From assembly GCA_900769735.1 (NCBI GenBank), contig CAAGHY010000150.1, positions 1 to 27,918 of the forward strand: a DNA stretch of 27,918 nucleotides, read 5' to 3'. This DNA is from Rikenellaceae bacterium (GTDB taxonomy: Bacteria > Bacteroidota > Bacteroidia > Bacteroidales > UBA932). A program made the translations under genes and the position numbers. Positions 7,261 through 16,900 of this stretch are shown piece after piece (the first letter of the stretch is position 1; each line of letters opens with the position of its first letter). The notes below the pieces were generated by a model. The model was not told where the DNA came from and did no database searches. It was given only the letters and a program-made list of their open reading frames with translations.

Positions 7261-8052
7261 ATGAGGGCAATGATTTTTGCAGCAGGGCTTGGTACAAGGC
7301 TCAAACCCATTACGGATACCATTCCAAAGGCATTGGTACCGGTATTCTCACAACCGTTGCTCAAACATCTTATAGACAAGCTTAAAAGGGCAGGGTACTC
7401 TGAAGTTGTAATAAATGTGCACCATTTTGCAGAAAAAATCAGGGAATATGTTGCACAGAACAATGAATTTGGAATCAAAGTATTCTTCTCCGACGAATCT
7501 GACCTTTTGAGGGAGACAGGGGGAGGCATCAGACACGCAGCAGAACTGCTTGATGACGGTGAGCCTTTCCTTGTGCACAATGTGGATATCCTTTCCAATC
7601 TCAATCTTGAAGATTTCTACGAGGCACATATGGCGGAGTCAATCTCAATTGACACCCCTTTGGCAACCCTGCTAGTAAGTGAAAGGGAGACAGCAAGGTA
7701 TTTCCTTTTTGATGCCGGGAACAACCTTGTAGGATGGATGAACAAGCTGTCGGGAGAAGTGAAATCACCTTATTCTGAGTTGCGAAGGGAGCCTTCAGAA
7801 AATTTTGATTGGGAGAAGTTCCTTTCGGAACACTCTTTGAAGAAGTATGCCTTTGCCGGAACCCACATAATTTCGCCTGAGGTGTTCAGACTTATGCAGA
7901 GCTGGCCCGAAAGGTTTCCAATTGTGGATTTTTACCTGCAGATGGCAGACAAATTCATAATCAAGGCCTATGTGAAGAATGACCTGGAGATGGTGGATGT
8001 TGGCAAGCTCACATCCCTTGAAGAGGCGGAGAAGTTTTTATTATGCAGATGA
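7261..8052 (+). CDS. murU: MurU-like sugar-1-phosphate uridylyltransferase
   Basis: A 263-residue nucleotidyltransferase with the Rossmann signature FAAGLGTRLKPITDTIPKAL at the N-terminus. It has the product-binding ETGGGIRHA segment and a metal-binding Asp in VHNVDILSN. Length and the short C-terminal domain fit MurU, which converts MurNAc-1-phosphate and UTP to UDP-MurNAc and so bypasses de novo UDP-MurNAc synthesis. GlmU-type left-handed-helix repeats are absent, which argues against a bifunctional GlmU. Position directly behind the AmgK-like kinase is the main reason for choosing MurU over other nucleotidyltransferases. The gene overlaps the porin start by ten bases, suggesting coupled translation. 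Confidence 0.8.
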   Translation: MRAMIFAAGLGTRLKPITDTIPKALVPVFSQPLLKHLIDKLKRAGYSEVVINVHHFAEKIREYVAQNNEFGIKVFFSDESDLLRETGGGIRHAAELLDDGEPFLVHNVDILSNLNLEDFYEAHMAESISIDTPLATLLVSERETARYFLFDAGNNLVGWMNKLSGEVKSPYSELRREPSENFDWEKFLSEHSLKKYAFAGTHIISPEVFRLMQSWPERFPIVDFYLQMADKFIIKAYVKNDLEMVDVGKLTSLEEAEKFLLCR

Positions 8053-10292
8053 TTAAAGGAAATATATATTTGAAATTTTTTGTTGCCATTGTAGCGGTTA
8101 TGCTGCTCTTTGGCTTTGATGCATATGCACAGACCCCCGATTCTGTAAAAGTTGCTGCGGGAGCGGATTCCCTAAAGGTACAGATTGCAGATTCGCTTGC
8201 TGTTGCACAGGATACACTTGCAGCAGGCAGGGATTCACTGGCGGTTGGCACAGATTCACTGGCCGCAAAAAAAGACAGTATTGCTGTAAAGGTCTTGAGC
8301 AAGAAGGAAATGAGGAAACTGCAGAGGGACAGCATAAAAACCCGCAGGGACAGTATAATAAAAAATACTCCACGCATTCTGCTTACCTACGTTTTTACAG
8401 ATACAATAAAGAACCAGAGGATGTTCCTGTGGAATGCAGATACATATTTCAACAAACCGGTGAACATTGATCCCGATACAACATACAATGACTGGTTTGT
8501 GGAAACACCTGACAGAAAGAATGATGTTGGGGCCAACTATCTTGGAGTAGCAGGTTCTGCAATGGTGTACAACAACTGGTTCAAGAGACCTGAACTGGAT
8601 ATTTTCCCGTTCTTTGAACCTTATCTTCCATATTCATATACAACTGAAACGCTTCCGTTCTACAATACAAAAACCCCGTATACGGAGCTTGCATATTGGG
8701 GAACATTGTTCTCAAACAAAAAGATGGAGGAGACAAACATCAGATTCCTGCATACCCAGAACTTTACCCCTTCCTTCAACTTCAACTTCCTGTATGAGAG
8801 ACTTGGAGGTGGAGGTATGCTTGTAAATGAGAAGACAGACAACCGTACTCTGGCCTTTACAGGAAACTATTTGGGAAAAAGGTACGTTGCACAGGGAGGA
8901 TACATTTACAACAGGATAAAGAGGGATGAAAATGGTGGTGTTGCAGACCCTTCAATGGTACTGGACACACTTATTGAGTCGAAGGTTATCCCTGTAACAC
9001 TGCAGAAAGCGAACAATGCCCTGAAAAGAAATACATTGTTCCTTACCCATTCATACGGAATACCGTTCAGGTCACCCAATAAAAAGAATGTTGCAGCTGA
9101 TTCATTGTCTGCTGCAATGGCTGATTCCCTGAATTTTGGAGAAGGAACTATGGCCTATTTGGGACATACTTTTGACGCATCTTTCTATACAAAGAAATAT
9201 ACAGACCAGATAGGGCTCAGTGATGATTTGGGCCGGGAATTCTACCACAACAAATTCTATATAAACCCAACGGAAAGTGCCGACTCAATGAGGGTCTTCA
9301 AATTGGAGAACAGATTCTTCATAAACCTTCAGCCGTGGGCAAAAGAGGCCATAGTTTCAAAGGTGAGTGCAGGTTTGGGACACCAGTATCTGAGTGTGTA
9401 CGGATTCAATCAGGATTACTTCCTCAGCGGCAACTCAAACCATACCCAGAACAATCTGTATATGTATTTTGGTGCGGGTGGACAGCTGAAAAAATACTTC
9501 TCCTGGAACGGAACGGCCATATACAATTTTGCCGGCTACTACCAGAATGACTTTACCATAGACGGTTCAATGACATTCTCTTCATATCCAAAGAAGATGA
9601 AACAGGGTATCCATCTTACTGGAAAGGTGCATATAGAGCAGGAAAGGCCAAGTTATTTCTACAACAACATCTATACAAACCACTACGTCTGGAACAATGA
9701 TTTTGCCAAAACAACTGAAACCAGAATTGAGGCAAAACTGGAGATCCCTGACTGGAAAGTTGAAGCATTTGCAGGATACGCAATGCTGATGAACAACACC
9801 TATTTTGATTCACTTTCCGTGGTAAGGCAAAATACGGATGCAATGAGCATCTTTACAGCATACCTCAAGAAGGACATCAGATTATGGAAACTCCATCTGG
9901 ACAACAAAATCCTTTTTCAGATGTCTTCTAATGAAGATGTGGTTCCGCTGCCTGCACTGTCTCTTGACCTGAAATATTATTTCCAGTTTGAGCTGGTGAA
10001 GAATGTACTTACCGCACAGCTGGGAGCAAATGCCATTTATACATCCAAATATTATGCACAAGGCTACTCCCCTGCACTGGGAATGTTCTACAACCAGAAG
10101 GTTGAAAAGATTGGAAACAATCCATACATAGACCTTTTTGCAAACCTGCAGTGGAAACGTGCATCAATATTTGTCAAATATGTGAATATGGCACAAGGAT
10201 GGCCAACAAATGACTACTTCAGTTCGTTCAGGTACATAAGGTCACAGAAAGTTCTGAAATTGGGAATACACTGGCCTTTCTACGTTAAGTAA
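8043..10292 (+). CDS. Putative outer-membrane porin (Porin_10-like) with heptad DSLA head
   Basis: A 749-residue exported protein with a hydrophobic signal segment ending in DAYAQ. Residues 42-103 form an acidic/serine repeat region. After about residue 110 the sequence is a long run of alternating aromatic and polar strands rich in Tyr, Phe and Asn (NWFKRPELDIFPFFEP, NKKMEETNIRF), ending in a strand that closes on aromatic residues (HWPFYVK). This resembles the Bacteroidota 'putative porin' family (PF14121 as I recall it) and a transmembrane beta-barrel. No SusC plug domain or TonB box was seen, so passive diffusion is more likely than TonB-driven import. An alternative ATG at 8049 would shorten it by two residues. 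Inside this operon it may admit muropeptides or amino sugars, which is inferred from context. Confidence 0.8.
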   Translation: MQMIKGNIYLKFFVAIVAVMLLFGFDAYAQTPDSVKVAAGADSLKVQIADSLAVAQDTLAAGRDSLAVGTDSLAAKKDSIAVKVLSKKEMRKLQRDSIKTRRDSIIKNTPRILLTYVFTDTIKNQRMFLWNADTYFNKPVNIDPDTTYNDWFVETPDRKNDVGANYLGVAGSAMVYNNWFKRPELDIFPFFEPYLPYSYTTETLPFYNTKTPYTELAYWGTLFSNKKMEETNIRFLHTQNFTPSFNFNFLYERLGGGGMLVNEKTDNRTLAFTGNYLGKRYVAQGGYIYNRIKRDENGGVADPSMVLDTLIESKVIPVTLQKANNALKRNTLFLTHSYGIPFRSPNKKNVAADSLSAAMADSLNFGEGTMAYLGHTFDASFYTKKYTDQIGLSDDLGREFYHNKFYINPTESADSMRVFKLENRFFINLQPWAKEAIVSKVSAGLGHQYLSVYGFNQDYFLSGNSNHTQNNLYMYFGAGGQLKKYFSWNGTAIYNFAGYYQNDFTIDGSMTFSSYPKKMKQGIHLTGKVHIEQERPSYFYNNIYTNHYVWNNDFAKTTETRIEAKLEIPDWKVEAFAGYAMLMNNTYFDSLSVVRQNTDAMSIFTAYLKKDIRLWKLHLDNKILFQMSSNEDVVPLPALSLDLKYYFQFELVKNVLTAQLGANAIYTSKYYAQGYSPALGMFYNQKVEKIGNNPYIDLFANLQWKRASIFVKYVNMAQGWPTNDYFSSFRYIRSQKVLKLGIHWPFYVK
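8166..8357 (+). repeat. Heptad D-S/T-L/I repeat encoding porin head
   Basis: Asp residues followed by Ser/Thr and Leu/Ile recur at porin residues 42, 50, 57, 64, 71, 78, 96 and 103. Spacing is exactly seven residues across 50-78 and again between 96 and 103. At DNA level GATTCACTGGC occurs twice within 25 bases. The unit resembles D-S-L-A-x-x-x. It lies between the signal peptide and the barrel, so it should sit in the periplasm. Confidence 0.85.
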
Positions 10293-10300
10293 AACCATTT

Positions 10301-11383
10301 ATGGGCAAAATTTGGAGAAATAGATATTTCCAGTACACAGTATCTTTTATCCTGGCATTCTGTTTTGTCTCCCTACCCCGTTGGGAAGCGGAAAAGACAG
10401 ATGTCCCCTCCCCTTTGCTCTTTGCCGGAGACACACTCAACTGCTCAATAATGCTTGACAAGACCCTAAGGGCCAAAGGTTACAGCATAGGATACCTGTA
10501 TGAACTTTTCCAGAAATTTGAACAGCACCAGCGATGCCGCATAAACCTCAACATTGTTGAGCAGAATGCAATGGCACAGTGGGTACAGCTAATCACAGGC
10601 AAAACGGATATGCTTATAATCAACGCTGAAAAAGATACAGTACCATCAATTTTTGAGGATGAAGTTGTATCAAGTACCATCCTTGACCGCAGTGATGATG
10701 TATGTGTTGTAAGAAAAGACAAATTCAACATTGTACAGACCCTAAACTACTGGTTCCCGTATTTCAAGCAGACACAGGACTACTCCCAAACCCAAAGATA
10801 CCACAGGAGCTACAGGATAGCGGACCGTAACGGCGCCCCAATCTCCCGTACAACCATCTCCCCGTACGATGTATACGTAAAAAAATACGCACACATCCTT
10901 GGATGGGACTGGAGACTCATCTGCTCACTTATATATCAGGAATCGAAATTCAAGATGGGTGTAAGTTCCAGCCGAGGAGCAATTGGTCTTATGCAGATTA
11001 AGGAGGCAGTGGCAAAAACCTACGGCATCAATGACATCTATGACCCTGAGCAGAACATAAAGGCCGGCATCTCACATCTGGCCCGCCTGCAGAAACTGTA
11101 CAAGAAAGCCGGAGCAGACTCCACCAATATCATAAAACTCACATTGGCCTCATACAACTGCGGCGAAGGACGCCTGCAGGACTGTATGTCACTGGCCAAA
11201 GAGAAAGGGCTTGACCCGCTTGTATGGGAGAATATAGCAGAGGTCATTCCCCTTATGAAAGAGGAGGAACACTACAAAAGTGACGCGGTGAAGCTGGGCC
11301 GCTTCAACGGCGGTGAAACCCTCAAATTTGTGGAACTTATCCTTGAAAGATACGGACAGTACTGCAACTCTGTAATAAAATAG
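10301..11383 (+). CDS. MltF-like membrane-bound lytic transglycosylase
   Basis: A 360-residue exported enzyme. A hydrophobic N-terminal segment (residues about 9-27) acts as signal or anchor; no lipobox is visible. Residues about 45-150 resemble a shortened periplasmic substrate-binding (SBP_bac_3-type) regulatory domain as in MltF. Residues about 185-340 are a family-1 SLT domain. The catalytic Glu214 is in YQESKF, followed by SSRGAIGLMQI (222-233), a SYNCGEGR segment, and the usual C-terminal helices. Such enzymes cleave the MurNAc-GlcNAc bond of peptidoglycan and leave 1,6-anhydroMurNAc ends. It starts eight bases after the porin stop. In this operon it would generate the fragments that AmgK and MurU recycle, although an anhydroMurNAc kinase and amidase are not in the window. 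Confidence 0.85.
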   Translation: MGKIWRNRYFQYTVSFILAFCFVSLPRWEAEKTDVPSPLLFAGDTLNCSIMLDKTLRAKGYSIGYLYELFQKFEQHQRCRINLNIVEQNAMAQWVQLITGKTDMLIINAEKDTVPSIFEDEVVSSTILDRSDDVCVVRKDKFNIVQTLNYWFPYFKQTQDYSQTQRYHRSYRIADRNGAPISRTTISPYDVYVKKYAHILGWDWRLICSLIYQESKFKMGVSSSRGAIGLMQIKEAVAKTYGINDIYDPEQNIKAGISHLARLQKLYKKAGADSTNIIKLTLASYNCGEGRLQDCMSLAKEKGLDPLVWENIAEVIPLMKEEEHYKSDAVKLGRFNGGETLKFVELILERYGQYCNSVIK

Positions 11384-11402
11384 ACAAACCGAATACCCTT
11401 AT

Positions 11403-12641
11403 ATGAACCTTAACCTTTTCCTGGCAAATAAAATTGGAAACAAGGCAGATGCCACAGGCAAGCTGAGCAAAACGGGAACTGTAATTTCAGTTGTATCCGT
11501 TGCGTTGAGCATTGCTGTAATCATCATTGCCGTTGCAGTTTCCAACGGATTCAGGAATGAGATTGGAGGAAAAGCACGTGGCTTTATGGGTGACATCACC
11601 CTTGCGGAACCAGGTATGGAGATTACCGGAGAGAGCGGCCCGGTATCCGCAGATTTGTCATATCTCCAGAAACTGGAGGAACTCCCTTTTGTAGAAAGGA
11701 TAAACGGTGTATCATACCGCAGGGGAATCCTCAAAACCCAGGATGAAATTGGAGGAGTGCTCTTCAAAGGGACAGACTCCACATACAATATGGATTTTTA
11801 TTCCCGATATCTGGTTGCCGGAACCCTTCCAACCCATAACAGCCCTGCAGCATCAAATGAGATAATGATCTCCAAAAGGCTTGCCGATATGCTGCAATAC
11901 CAGGTGGGGGACAAAATTACCGCATACTTTGTGGATGACCAGGTAAAGGTAAGAAGATTCACCCTTACCGGCATATTTGACGCCCAGCTGGAGCAGCTGG
12001 ACAAATACCTGGCCATAGCAGACCACAGGCAGATAGCCCGCCTGAACGGATGGAAAAACGAGTTTTCGGGATATGAAATATACCTTGATACAGATGCTGC
12101 ACAGGAGCATACAGATGCTATTGAGGATATAATCTACAAATACACCACGGAAGAGGATACCCCGGTAGTGCCAACCTCACTGGAGGAGAAATACTATATA
12201 CTGTTTGACTGGCTCCACCTGCTGGATATGAACGTGTTCATCATTCTGGCCCTTATGATTGCAGTGGCAGGCTTCAATATGGTTTCAGGACTGCTTATTA
12301 TGCTTTTTGAGAGGATTTCCCAAATAGGACTGCTCAAATCACTGGGTATGACAAACAGAGCCATTTCACGCATTTTCCTTACAAAATCTGCTCTGGTTGT
12401 ACTTCAGGGAATGATATGGGGAAACGGCATTGCCATTGCCCTGTGCCTTGTGCAGAAACACTTGAACGTGATAACCCTTGATCCGGCCAACTACTTTGTA
12501 TCATCAGTGCCGGTAGATTTCAATTTGCCTTGGATTGCAGCAATGAATGTAATTGCATTTGTTGCAATTATGCTTATAATGATGCTGCCGTGTCATTTCA
12601 TTTCTAGAATTGACCCGGCAGCAACTATGAGAGTTAAATGA
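11403..12641 (+). CDS. FtsX-family ABC permease, LolC/LolE-like
   Basis: A 412-residue inner-membrane protein. One membrane segment near residues 25-50 (TVISVVSVALSIAVIIIAVAV) is followed by a large periplasmic MacB/LolE-type domain of about 220 residues. Three C-terminal segments follow: one with FIILALMIAVAGFNMVSGLLI, then the cytoplasmic IGLLKSLGMTNRAI coupling helix, and a final hydrophobic pair. This is the lipoprotein-release (LolC/E) or FtsX-like layout. No ATPase gene is adjacent, so it must pair with one encoded elsewhere. It is the last gene of the salvage operon, 19 bases after the transglycosylase. Lipoprotein sorting is the likeliest role, though peptidoglycan-hydrolase control (FtsEX-like) cannot be excluded. 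Confidence 0.75.
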   Translation: MNLNLFLANKIGNKADATGKLSKTGTVISVVSVALSIAVIIIAVAVSNGFRNEIGGKARGFMGDITLAEPGMEITGESGPVSADLSYLQKLEELPFVERINGVSYRRGILKTQDEIGGVLFKGTDSTYNMDFYSRYLVAGTLPTHNSPAASNEIMISKRLADMLQYQVGDKITAYFVDDQVKVRRFTLTGIFDAQLEQLDKYLAIADHRQIARLNGWKNEFSGYEIYLDTDAAQEHTDAIEDIIYKYTTEEDTPVVPTSLEEKYYILFDWLHLLDMNVFIILALMIAVAGFNMVSGLLIMLFERISQIGLLKSLGMTNRAISRIFLTKSALVVLQGMIWGNGIAIALCLVQKHLNVITLDPANYFVSSVPVDFNLPWIAAMNVIAFVAIMLIMMLPCHFISRIDPAATMRVK

Positions 12642-12643
12642 TT

Positions 12644-13987
12644 CTACTGGAGATATTGCTTGATCTTTCCGCTGATCTGCAACAGTGAAATCTCGCACAG
12701 CTTGGTATTGTACTGTGAGGACAACAGTCTCTCCTCTGCATCAAGGAGACTTTTCTGCGCCTCCCTCATCTCTATTCCCGACAGGTCTCCCAACATATAC
12801 CTCTCCATTGCAATTTCGTGATTGAGCTTTGCCGTTACCAGATTCTCCTTCTCCAGCTCCAGAATCTGCAGATTGTTGGCATACGCGTGCCATATATTGT
12901 ACAAATCTGCTTTCAGTCCCTGCTCGGTCTCGGTCTGTCCCAAATGGGCATTTTCAATGTTCAACTTGGCATTGCGTCGCAATCTGCGGACATTGTTGCC
13001 GTCAAAAATGTTAATACCCAATGTAAGGCCGAAATCTGCTCCAAGGGTTCCTCTGTAATAGTTGGTTCCCCTGTTGTACTTGTTCCTGGTATAACCGTAA
13101 CCGGCATTCAATCTCAAATAAGGGTAACTCTGTGATGCTGTTATCCTGTATTCAAGTTCACTTACACTGCTCTGGCTCTTTGCATAAAGCAATGTGGCAT
13201 TATTGGACATCATAGATTCCATTATATCATTGAAATCCATAAACTTCTCAACTGTAATGGCTGTATCGGCCACTGCAATCGGGTTGTTCAGGTCTTCCAT
13301 TGCTAACAGTTCATTAAGTGCAATAGCTGATGATTTGAGGGTTTCCTGCTGTTTCATAAAAGATGAGCTGTCTGAATTGAAGTCAACCCTTGCCTGCTGG
13401 TAATCCAAACCTGAAAAGTTACCCAGGTTGTAACGCTGCTCAACAATACGGAGCCTCTCTTTTGATAGCTCCATAGCATACCTCAAATTCTTCAGACGTA
13501 TCATCTGCTGAATATAATTGTAATACTCTGCAGTAATATCTGCAATCAGGTTCTCAAGTGCAATACGGGTATTGAGCTCACCCTGTGACTTCAGTTCCTG
13601 AAGTTTCCTGTATGTGGAAATTACATTGAATCCCTCAAAGATTGTCCAGTTAAGGTTCAATCCTGCATCAATTGTCTGATTGAAAATGCCGTTCTCCTCC
13701 ACAATCTCACGGGTATCCCTCAACTTGGTTTCAGTATCCTGGGCATTGCCGCTGTACATTGCAGAAGCACTTAAAGAAGGGAGAAAACCTGCATTGCCAA
13801 TTGTGGCATTATTGTCTGAAACGCTCTGCTTGTTTTTCTGTATCTTGATTGAATAGTTGTTCTCCAATCCCTCCATCAGACAATCCTGCAACGAATACAC
13901 CTTTCTGCCGGCACTTTCATTGCCCCCCTGTGCAAACGCACCGTTGCACAGAAGGAGACATATAGTATAAAAAAGAATTTTCTTCAT
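12644..13987 (-). CDS. TolC-family outer-membrane efflux channel
   Basis: A 447-residue protein with signal peptide MKKILFYTICLLLCNGAFAQ. Two repeated coiled-coil halves of the OEP type follow. The first contains YSLQDCLMEGLENNYSIKI, GFLPSLSASAMYSG and an Ile/Ala-rich helix with EQRYNLGNFSGLDYQQARVD. The second contains the matching SQSYPYLRLNAGYGY and a MERYMLGDLSGIEMREAQ segment. It forms the trimeric outer-membrane tunnel of a tripartite pump. It starts six bases after the pump gene stop and is the last gene of the efflux operon. Its stop codon is only two bases from that of the convergent FtsX-like gene. Confidence 0.9.
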   Translation of the reverse strand: MKKILFYTICLLLCNGAFAQGGNESAGRKVYSLQDCLMEGLENNYSIKIQKNKQSVSDNNATIGNAGFLPSLSASAMYSGNAQDTETKLRDTREIVEENGIFNQTIDAGLNLNWTIFEGFNVISTYRKLQELKSQGELNTRIALENLIADITAEYYNYIQQMIRLKNLRYAMELSKERLRIVEQRYNLGNFSGLDYQQARVDFNSDSSSFMKQQETLKSSAIALNELLAMEDLNNPIAVADTAITVEKFMDFNDIMESMMSNNATLLYAKSQSSVSELEYRITASQSYPYLRLNAGYGYTRNKYNRGTNYYRGTLGADFGLTLGINIFDGNNVRRLRRNAKLNIENAHLGQTETEQGLKADLYNIWHAYANNLQILELEKENLVTAKLNHEIAMERYMLGDLSGIEMREAQKSLLDAEERLLSSQYNTKLCEISLLQISGKIKQYLQ

Positions 13988-13993
13988 AGTCCG

Positions 13994-16900
13994 TTAATTG
14001 TTTTTAGAAACTTTCAACTGGTTCTTCACAGCCCTGTCTGTTGAGATATAGCTGTAAATTGCCGGTACCACATACATTGAAAGCACAGTTGAAACCAACA
14101 TACCTCCCACTACAGTAATACCCATTGCAATACGCTGGTTGGCACCCTCACCTCCTGCAAATGCAAGAGGAAGCAATCCCAATACTGTAGAGACACTGGT
14201 CATAAGAATAGGGCGCAGACGCTGCATTGAAGCCTCTTTAATTGCAGTCATCTTGTCCATACCGGCCTCCTGTTTCTGGTTGGCAAACTCAACAATTAGG
14301 ATACCGTTCTTGGCCACAAGTCCAATAAGCATAATGATACCAATCTGGCTGAAAATGTTCATTGTAACCCCACTGGTGTGCATAAACACTAGTGCACCTG
14401 CAATAGCCAGAGGCACAGTAAGCATAATGATGAGAGGATCCTTGAAACTCTCAAACTGGGCAGCCAGAATCAGATAAATGAGCACAATTGCCAGAATGAA
14501 GGCAAACATAAGTGAAGAAGAACTCTCCCTGTACTCTTTTGATTCTCCCGACAGTGCAGTTCTGAAACTGTCATCCAGAACCTCCTTTGCAATCTTGTCC
14601 ATCTCATCCAAACCCTGACCAATGGTCTTTCCTTTTGCAAGACCTGCAGAAATTGTAGCCGAAACAAAACGGTTGTATCTGTACAATTTTGGAGGGGCAA
14701 TACCGCCTACCAAATCTACAAGGTTATCCATCTGAACCATATCCCCGTTCTGGGTCCTTATATAGATTGATTTCAAGTTTGCAGGGGTATTTCTCTGCTG
14801 ACGGTTAATCTCTCCCAAAATCTCATACTGTTTTCCGTTCATATAGAAATAACCCATACGCTGTCCGCTCAATCCGTACTGGAGCACCTGTGCAATGTTT
14901 CTGGTTGAAACACCCATAATGTTGGCCTTCTCCCTGTTTATCTCAATCCTTACCTCAGGCTTGCTGAACTTGAGGTTAACGTCGGCCATCTGGAAAGTAG
15001 GGTTGTCGTACACCTTTGCAAGGAATACAGGCAGAACCTCTTGAAGTTTCTCAAGGCTGGTGGTCTGAAGCACATACTGCACCGGCATACCGCCCCTTCT
15101 GCCTCCGAATGAAGATGACTGCTGTACAAATGACCTTGCCTTTGTCTTGGTTCTTACAGCCTGGGTAAGCTTCTCCGCCACATCCATCTGACTGTAATCC
15201 CTGTCCTTAAGGTCTTTCAATACAATGCTGAGGTTACCGCTACCGCTGGAAACCCTTGCAGTTACAGACTCCGCATCCGGAATAAGTGAATCTACAAGAC
15301 GGTTGATATCCTCTGTATAATCTCTGATATACTCATAGGTTATACCCTCTGCACCGCTTGTATTGATGGTAATCTGCGAACGGTCCTCAAGTGGAGCTGT
15401 CTCAGCGGGAATCACATTCCACAACCATACAATAATACCAAGAGTAACAACTGTAAAGATGATTGAAATCCACCTCACTTTCATCATTGCATTCAATGAA
15501 CGGCTGTAAAGTTTGTTCAATCCCTCAAAGAACGGCTCGGTAATTTCATAGAACCTGTTCTTTTTCTCTTTCTTCACAAGCAGTTTGGTTGCTAGCATCG
15601 GGGTAAATGTAAGGGCGGCAAATGAAGAGATGATTACCGCACCGGACACCACAATACTGAACTCCTTGAACAGGCGGCCTGTCTGTCCCTCCATAAAGAC
15701 TATCGGGAAGAAAACGGCAACCAATGTGATGGTGGTGGAAATTACGGCAAAGAAGATCTCCCTTGCACCCTCAATTCCTGCCTCCATTGGTTTCATTCCC
15801 CTCTCAATCCTTACATAAATGTTCTCTGTCATTACAATGGCATCATCCACCACCAGACCTACGGCCAGCACCACCGCCAGCATTGAAAGCACATTTATGG
15901 AGAATCCTGCCACATACATTACAAAGAATGATCCTACAAGTGAAACCGGGATTACAATACACGGAACCAGTGTTACGCGCCAGTCCCTGAGGAACAGGAA
16001 GATGATTATGATTACAAGGATGAACGCAATGTAAACAGTCTCCTTCACCTCATTGATTGATGCACGGATAAAACGGGTGTTGTCAAAACCGTATGAATAT
16101 TTAACATCCTCAGGAAGGTCTTTCTTCATACGCTCCATTCTCTCATATACAGCATCAGCAATATCAATGTGGTTTGCACCTGGCTGTGGAGTTACAACCA
16201 CACCAACCATTGGCACACCGTTCATCTTCATATAGCTCTTGATGTCTGCTGGACCAAGTTCTGCACGGCCCACATCACTGAACCTTACAATCTTGCCGTC
16301 AACATCCTTGATGATAAGGTCATTGAACTGCTGAGGGGTATGCATAAGACCCAAAGTACGGATTGTAAGCTCTGTTGTGTTACCCTCAATACTGCCGGAA
16401 GGGAGCTCCACGTTCTCTGCATCCACAGCATTTTTGATATCCATTGGAGTGATTCCGTAACCGGACATCTTTATAGGGTCAAGCCACATTCTCATTGAGT
16501 ATTTCTTCTCACCCCAGATGCTCACACCACTCACGTCTGGAATGGTCTGCAACTGCTCCTTAACGGTAAGGTCAGCTATCTCACTCAACTCCAGAAGTGA
16601 ACGTTTGTCACTCTGAAGGGCAACCATAATGATAGGACGTGAATCAGCATCCGCTTTTGATACTATAGGGGGGTCACAGTCCCTTGGAAGGAAACGCTGC
16701 GCTCTGGAAACTTTGTCACGCACGTCATTGGCTGCAGTCTCCAAATCTACAGATAGCTCAAACTCTACAGTAATTCTGCAGGATCCCTGCTGGCTCACAC
16801 TGGATAGGGAGCGGATACCGGGAATACCGTTGATATTCTGCTCAAGAGGCTCTGTAATCTGGTTCTCAATTACATCAGCATTTGCTCCGGCGTATGAACA

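Noticed and set aside
9335..9550. + strand 71-codon ORF within the porin
   Set aside because: An out-of-frame shadow of the porin gene with no supporting signals.
12583..12623. Hairpin TGCTGCCG/CGGCAGCA as a terminator between the convergent operons
   Set aside because: The loop is 25 bases and no T-tract follows on either strand; it lies inside the permease coding region.
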